Shown here piece after piece: positions 8,416 to 12,524 of a stretch of 12,524 nucleotides of DNA; the stretch's first letter is position 1, and each line of letters begins with the position of its first letter. Position numbers and translations under genes: made by a program. The DNA is from Methylomarinum sp. (lineage in GTDB: Bacteria; Pseudomonadota; Gammaproteobacteria; Methylococcales; Methylomonadaceae). The notes below the pieces were generated by a model. The model saw only the letters and a program-made list of their open reading frames with translations. It was not told the DNA's origin and did no database searches. The DNA is taken from contig WTAG01000631.1 of NCBI GenBank assembly GCA_013139755.1, positions 1-12,524 of the forward strand. The letters run 5' to 3'.

Positions 8416-8499
8416 TTGTTATCGGTAGGAGGGGCCTATTGGCCGCGACCGAAACAAGATCAAGAGCAGTCGCGGCCAATAGGCCCCTCCTTGTTATCG
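8416..8499. repeat. GC-rich 23-bp perfect palindrome flanked by a 9-bp direct repeat
   Basis: The left arm (8427-8449, beginning AGGAGGGGCCTATT) pairs without mismatch with the right arm (8469-8491), around a 19-base loop (8450-8468). The arms are strongly GC-rich in an otherwise AT-rich stretch. TTGTTATCG occurs as a direct repeat on both sides (8416-8424 and 8491-8499), as a target-site duplication would. This suggests a tiny palindromic insertion (MITE-like) of about 66 bp. A hairpin from the transposon's own non-coding end is the alternative. It is not followed by a T-tract on either strand, so a plain terminator is unlikely. Confidence 0.75.
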
Positions 8500-8641
8500 A
8501 CAAAATTTCAAATACGGTTAACAAGTTGATGGTATATGACTCTTTAACCTGTGGCTTGTTAATAGCATAAGCCCCGTAAACGGTGCGCTGTCGCGCAGCA
8601 AACATATGTGCATAAGGTAGTTGCGTTAGGAAAGAGACCGA

Positions 8642-9748
8642 ACTAACAGTGGTGTTTATTGGATTCTGTTATTTGAATTACTTGATCGTCGTGGATTCGA
8701 GGTACAGTTGGTTAATTCTCGCTCAACACGTCAAGTAACAGGACGAAAGTCCGATGTGTTGGGTTGTCAATAGATTTAGCAGTTAATGAGCTATGGTTTA
8801 TTAAAAGGTGCTTTTCGTCCTGCGGATGCCGTTTGTTGTTTACGTACTATCGTACGGCAACATGCATCTAAAGTACAAGAGCAGTCGCGCTGTGTTCAGC
8901 ATATGCAAAAAGCACTGACTCAAATGAATATTCAACTAGATAATGTGGTCAGTAACTTAATGGATAAAACAGGAATGGCTATTCTTAGAACCATTGTAGC
9001 AGGCGAACCTGATCCGCATAAATTAGCTACTTCACGTGATAAGCGACTACATGCAGATGAAGAAACTGTTGCACGTAGTCTATACGGCAATTGGCGTGAA
9101 GAACATCTGTTTTCATTGGCCCAAGCCTTAGAATATTATGATTTTCTTAGTCAACAGATTCAAAGTTGTAATCAACTTATCGAACAACTGTTAAATGCTT
9201 TACCTCAGTTAGCGGATAACCCACCCAAACCCAGTAAGGCGTTACGTACAACAGCTCAACAAAAAGCATTGCATCAAGGACTTTATGGTGTGATGGGGGT
9301 TGATTTAACTGCTATTTCCACCATTGGGATAGAAACAGTATTGGTATTAGCTAGTGAGATAGGTGAGGATTTGTCTCGTTTTCCTAGTGAGGCAAATTTT
9401 TGTTTTTGGCTTAACCTAGTTCCACCCACGTGCATTTCTGGTGGAAAACAGTTAAATGGAAAAGCTCATCGTGTGTTCAATCGAGCAGGGCAAGCCCTTC
9501 GACAGGCAGCCTGCAATGCTCGTAATAGTAACAGTTTTATTGGTGCCTCACATCGAGCGCGATTAGCTCGGATGGACAAAGCAAGTGCACATCAGTTAGC
9601 TCGATTAATTTATGCTATGTTAACTAAAGGTCAGCCTTATGTTGAAAAAGGAATTGAAGCTTTTGAAGCCCGAACACAAGAGCGTCAAATGAAAGCATTG
9701 CAGAGAAAAGCGCAGAAATTTGGGTTTGAACTGGTTTCCGTTGCATGA
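8642..9748 (+). pseudogene. IS110-family transposase, N-terminus decayed, two internal amber codons
   Basis: From 8648 a single frame reads SGVYWILLFELLDRRGFEV, then GRKSDVLGCQ, then TAG (8771), ATT, TAG (8777), and continues open from MSYGLLKGAFRPADAV (8786) to the stop at 9748. This is the order of IS110-type enzymes: a DEDD RuvC-like domain followed by the Transposase_20 domain. The C-terminal domain is intact (320 codons). It holds a helix-hairpin-helix-like region near residues 172-205 and the serine of CISGGKQL (about S218 counted from 8786). In relatives the two TAGs are Trp and Gln (CQWIQQL). The catalytic Glu of the TGVYW motif and the second Asp of DVLDC are replaced (TNSGVYW; DVLGC). 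The first ~75 residues cannot be read, with a stop in frame at 8627. The gene is inactive; no ribosome-binding site precedes the ATG at 8786. Confidence 0.88.
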
Positions 9749-9800
9749 AAATGAATAGGTGGCAGATCAATAAACACAAAGGAGTCTGTTTTGTTTGATG

Positions 9801-9810
9801 AGAGCCATGT
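9801..9810 (-). repeat. Right copy of the 10-bp inverted repeat flanking the IS110 remnant
   Basis: AGAGCCATGT is the exact reverse complement of 8362-8371 and lies 52 bases after the transposase stop. It may mark the right end of the insertion sequence. Confidence 0.35.
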
Positions 9811-9849
9811 AAATAAAAAAACGTAACTCCATATACAAAAGAAACCATT

Positions 9850-9987
9850 GAACCAGGATAAATATGCGTTATTTACTTTAAAAGTGCTTACTGAAGTGTA
9901 TCAATCACGCCACCAAAGCTACACCAACTGAATGGATTAATGACTGGTTACCTTTGGTTCATATAGTGATACCACTAAACAAATAAA
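9850..9987 (+). pseudogene. Faint transposase trace, perhaps IS66 C-terminus
   Basis: Two short overlapping reading segments look protein-derived: YALFTLKVLTEVYQ, and in another frame HATKATPTEWINDWLPLVH (about 9911-9967). The pattern of a YLRYVLTEL-like helix followed by an E-x-x-x-x-LLP tail recalls the C-terminal region of IS66 transposases. The match is weak and the frame is broken. It may equally be random. Otherwise the 250 bases between the IS110 remnant and the next gene hold nothing recognisable. Confidence 0.2.
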
Positions 9988-10001
9988 ATTCGAAAAATAA
10001 A

Positions 10002-10988
10002 ATGAATATAAAACGTCAACCATTAGTTAGTATCATTTTACCGACCTACAATCGGGCTACTTTATTGCCAAAGGCAATAACAAGCATTCTTACCCAAACT
10101 CACAGGCATTTAGAATTAATTGTAATCGATGATAATTCTATTGATAACACTCAGGAAATAATTCATTCTTTCAACGACCCTCGTATTCAATATTACAAAA
10201 ACAGCACTAATTTAAAATTACCTCGTGCGTTAAATCATGGTTTCTCTAAAGCAAAAGGAGATTATTTGACGTGGACATCAGATGACAATGTTTTTTCCAC
10301 AGAAGCAATTGAAAAAATGTTGGCTACACTAGAAGAGTCGAACAAGGACTTTGTCTATGCTGATTATTTTCTTTTTTCTGATCTAGATTCAAAAGGCCAG
10401 CCCTTAAACCCTTATCAAATCAATCAATCAAGTGAATTACAATTAGAAAAAGGTAACCACATAGGCGCCTGTTTTATGTATAGCCGTAAGATTTACGAAT
10501 ATATTGGAGATTACGATCCTGACCTCATTCTTGTTGAGGATTACGATTATTTTATCCGAATAGCGAAACATTTTAGTTTCATTCATCTGCCCGAACCACT
10601 TTATTATTTCCGTCGTGACGACAACACATTATATTGTTCTCGGTATTCTGAAGTAAAAGCATCAGATGTATTGGTTCGATTTAAATACCAGTTAATCACA
10701 CAGCAGCAAGCACTTGACATTGTAACCGATCTAATTACTATCAGCTTGATAAATAATAAAAAACATGGACTCTCCCATCTCTATCATTTCGCAAATACCT
10801 TTTCTTATCGCCTGTCCCAATTAATACTACAAATCATACATTACAAAATTCGCCGACAGCTACGCCATTCACTTTTTAAAACCCTAGATAAATATAATAA
10901 TATGCAATTGAATTTTCAAGAAGCACGTACTCTACTTTGTACTCTATTGCAACACTTTGGAACAATCGAATATCAACCACCCTCATAA
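10002..10988 (+). CDS. Glycosyltransferase family 2 (GT-A fold)
   Basis: A 328-residue cytoplasmic sugar transferase. The N-terminal GT-A domain shows PTYNRA (14-19), the nucleotide-binding DDNS (43-46), the metal-binding SDDN (93-96) standing in for DXD, and the acidic catalytic segment VEDYDYFIRI (178-187) followed by LPEPLYYFRR. The C-terminal ~110 residues are helical and basic and lack clear membrane segments. It would add a sugar from a nucleotide-sugar donor to a growing lipid-linked oligosaccharide; donor and acceptor cannot be read from sequence. No good Shine-Dalgarno precedes the ATG. It follows an IS debris field and is 80 bases from a second GT2 gene, with which it was probably co-transcribed. 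Confidence 0.85.
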   Translation: MNIKRQPLVSIILPTYNRATLLPKAITSILTQTHRHLELIVIDDNSIDNTQEIIHSFNDPRIQYYKNSTNLKLPRALNHGFSKAKGDYLTWTSDDNVFSTEAIEKMLATLEESNKDFVYADYFLFSDLDSKGQPLNPYQINQSSELQLEKGNHIGACFMYSRKIYEYIGDYDPDLILVEDYDYFIRIAKHFSFIHLPEPLYYFRRDDNTLYCSRYSEVKASDVLVRFKYQLITQQQALDIVTDLITISLINNKKHGLSHLYHFANTFSYRLSQLILQIIHYKIRRQLRHSLFKTLDKYNNMQLNFQEARTLLCTLLQHFGTIEYQPPS

Positions 10989-11068
10989 AAATGACAACAG
11001 CATGGATGGAAACTTATATAAAGTACAGTTATCATTCATAAAAATACCAAACAATATAGCATTAATTT

Positions 11069-12001
11069 ATGTCAAAATTAAAAATAAGCATCGCCATATG
11101 CACTTGGAATAGAGCGGACTCACTCAAGGAAACACTTACTAGGCTAGTCCAACTTAACATTCCTAAAGAAGTAAATTTAAATGTTATTGTAGTTAACAAT
11201 AACTCTACTGATCACACAGATGAAGTAATTGAATCATTTAAAAAACTACTACCTATAACTCATGTTTTTGAAAAAAAACCTGGTGTATCAAATGCTCGAA
11301 ACAAAGCTGTTGAAGTGGCAAGTGGCGATTACATTCTGTGGACTGACGATGATGTTTTAGTCGATAAAAATTGGTTATCAGTTTATACAGAATATTTCCT
11401 TAACAATAGTGATATCGATGTTTTTGGTGGTCCAATATTACCTTACTATGAAGGCTCACCACCTAAATGGCTAGTTAACGGTATTGATGCTATTAGAGAT
11501 GCTTTTGCATTACGTAACTTAAGCTCATATCCCATTCCTTTCATTCCTAGATCTGAGGCCTTACCTTTTGGTGCAAATTTCGCAATTAAACTTGAAACCC
11601 AAATAAAATACTTATACTCACCTAAACTGGGACGACAGCCAGGAAATATAAACCTCTTAGGAGAAGAAACTCTGGTTATAAATAAAATATTAGACTCAAA
11701 TAAAAAAGGGTTATGGATACCAGAAGCAATTGTTCATCATCGCGTCCCACTAGAAAGACAATCTATTAAATATGTATCAGATTATTTTATAGGAAAAGGA
11801 GAGTCGATTGGTTATGTTCCAACAGGTTCAGAAAAACTATTATTTGGAAAACCTATATGGCTGCTATTACAAATAATGAAGTTGCATTTTAACTTCCTAT
11901 ATCAAAGATTATTTCTAGGTGAACTTTATTGGCTACAAGCCCTAAAACAAAGAAATATTAATATTGGTTTGCTTAAGTCTATAAAAAACCATGAATCTTA
12001 A
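11069..12001 (+). CDS. Glycosyltransferase family 2 with FGAN/GEE/HHRVP motifs
   Basis: A 310-residue GT-A-fold enzyme. Motifs in order are CTWNRA (11-16), NNNSTD (43-48), SNARNKA (74-80), TDDD (92-95, metal-binding), PFGAN (166-170), LGEET (197-201, likely catalytic acid) and VHHRVP (222-227). This motif set is common in GT2 enzymes of exopolysaccharide and O-antigen clusters. The C-terminus (about 255-295) is hydrophobic and aromatic and may associate with the membrane. Length is normal and no disruption is seen. It follows the other GT2 gene by 80 bases. The sugar specificity cannot be predicted. Decayed transposase sequence begins about 90 bases downstream. Confidence 0.85.
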   Translation: MSKLKISIAICTWNRADSLKETLTRLVQLNIPKEVNLNVIVVNNNSTDHTDEVIESFKKLLPITHVFEKKPGVSNARNKAVEVASGDYILWTDDDVLVDKNWLSVYTEYFLNNSDIDVFGGPILPYYEGSPPKWLVNGIDAIRDAFALRNLSSYPIPFIPRSEALPFGANFAIKLETQIKYLYSPKLGRQPGNINLLGEETLVINKILDSNKKGLWIPEAIVHHRVPLERQSIKYVSDYFIGKGESIGYVPTGSEKLLFGKPIWLLLQIMKLHFNFLYQRLFLGELYWLQALKQRNINIGLLKSIKNHES

Positions 12002-12091
12002 AATATCCGTAGCCATACACCAAGCTATAACCCACCTCTCCTTACACACAACGCTGAAATAAGACTGTAAAATACGAATATTTGAGTAGCG

Positions 12092-12344
12092 ATGAATTGG
12101 GCAGAAATAGAATTCCGTGATTTAGATTTGGGTGATAACCCTATTAAGAAATAAACAGGTTAAATTGCTCGAAACATATGCCAAAGCGCCAAAAGCAAGT
12201 ATTCCCTAAGCGCGCCAAGGGTTGGATAAAACACAAGCTGCCTATCGATTTTATCCCAATGGAAATGTTACATGGGATAAGCTATTAAAATCACCTACAG
12301 ATCAACTAGATGATGATCATTTTTACTATACATCAATAGCTTAA
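12092..12344 (+). pseudogene. IS4/Tn5-type transposase, N-terminal remnant
   Basis: The ATG at 12092 opens MNWAEIEFRDLDLGDN, the characteristic N-terminal DNA-binding segment of Tn5/IS4-like transposases. After a +1 frameshift near 12150 the match continues as KLLETYAKAPKASIP, a stop (TAA where relatives have Lys or a similar residue), then QGLDKTQAAYRFY and GNVTWDKLLKS. Similarity fades after about 12300, and the frame ends at 12344, six bases before the tRNA 3' end. The whole catalytic DDE domain is absent, so this is a dead 5' fragment. Confidence 0.78.
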
Positions 12345-12349
12345 ATAAT

Positions 12350-12437
12350 TGGCGGAGAGCGGGGGATTCGAACCCCCGATACGTTGCCGTATACACACTT
12401 TCCAGGCGTGCGCCATCGGCCGCTCGGCCAGCTCTCC
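12350..12437 (-). tRNA. tRNA-Ser (anticodon GGA)
   Basis: Read on the minus strand, GGAGAGC pairs with GCTCTCC to form a perfect acceptor stem, followed by G73 and an encoded CCA (plus-strand TGG at 12350-12352). The anticodon loop is CTGGAAA with GGA at plus positions 12403-12401. The long variable arm (TACG GCAA CGTA) is diagnostic of a class II tRNA such as serine. The T arm contains GGTTCGAATCC. At 88 bases with CCA the gene is complete. It decodes UCC/UCU codons. Confidence 0.96.
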
Positions 12438-12474
12438 TAATTTAGACTGCCCAACGATTGCTGAACAGCCGTGC

Positions 12475-12503
12475 ATAATAATGCAATTTATATTTTATTG
12501 CAA
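12475..12503 (-). promoter_or_regulatory. Promoter of tRNA-Ser
   Basis: On the minus strand TTGCAA (12503-12498) and TATTAT (12480-12475) are separated by exactly 17 bases. They are followed by a G/C-rich start region (GCACGGC), and the mature tRNA begins about 37 bases after the -10. This is a good sigma-70 arrangement for a stable RNA gene. Confidence 0.5.
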
Positions 12504-12524
12504 TACTTAATCTTGCATTGCTTC

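Noticed and set aside
8387..8605. Minus-strand open frame of 72 codons spanning the palindrome
   Set aside because: Its sequence is produced by the palindrome itself (the arms translate to similar peptides), and it lies antisense to the IS110 5' region with no ribosome-binding site or family match.
8786..9748. Functional IS110 transposase starting at the ATG at 8786
   Set aside because: The start lies inside the family's conserved region, after two amber codons and without the RuvC-like catalytic domain. The homologous frame continues upstream to 8648.
1..12524. CRISPR array, tandem repeat array, toxin-antitoxin pair, or attC-type integron sites
   Set aside because: Read through for regularly spaced repeats and for typical motifs. 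None was found; short AT dinucleotide runs (for example near 5340 and 6785) are compositional.

Overview
The window looks like a chromosomal segment of an AT-rich gammaproteobacterium. The evidence is an N-terminal ComEC fragment, a DUF5610-type protein, an exosortase A (XrtA/PEP-CTERM) gene set and a tRNA-Ser with an encoded CCA end. A methanotroph-like or related environmental gammaproteobacterium would fit, but the sequence alone does not fix the genus. All calls come from reading motifs by eye; no database search was run.

Layout. Positions 1-755 (minus strand) hold the 5' end of comEC and a DUF5610-family gene. A divergent promoter region (756-909) separates them from a plus-strand envelope/exopolysaccharide block (910-6967). 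That block contains an exosortase A-associated acyl-CoA ligase (AMP-forming), an exosortase A-associated PLP-dependent decarboxylase, xrtA with a fused EpsI-like C-terminal domain, and a Wzx-type polysaccharide flippase only 3 bases downstream of xrtA. Positions 6968-10001 hold no intact gene and are a graveyard of mobile elements: a 5'-truncated, frameshifted IS91-family transposase (HUH and Y2 motifs still readable), a GC-rich 23-bp perfect palindrome flanked by a 9-bp direct repeat, an IS110-family transposase broken by two nearby amber codons, and a faint possible third remnant. Two GT2 glycosyltransferases follow (10002-10988 and 11069-12001), then an N-terminal remnant of an IS4/Tn5-type transposase, and a minus-strand tRNA-Ser(GGA) with a good promoter.

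How the genes work together (inference from family knowledge). XrtA is predicted to process PEP-CTERM proteins at the inner membrane. The ligase/decarboxylase pair is a fixed companion of XrtA loci that make an extracellular polysaccharide. The flippase would export lipid-linked oligosaccharide units, and the two GT2 enzymes would build them. The glycosyltransferases were probably once closer to the flippase and are now separated from it by about 3 kb of insertion-sequence debris. The tRNA-Ser, with its 3' end facing the debris, is a plausible boundary of an accessory region, although no integrase or second att copy is visible here.

No completely new system could be demonstrated. The most unusual item is the palindrome with its direct repeat; the next is the double-amber IS110 gene.
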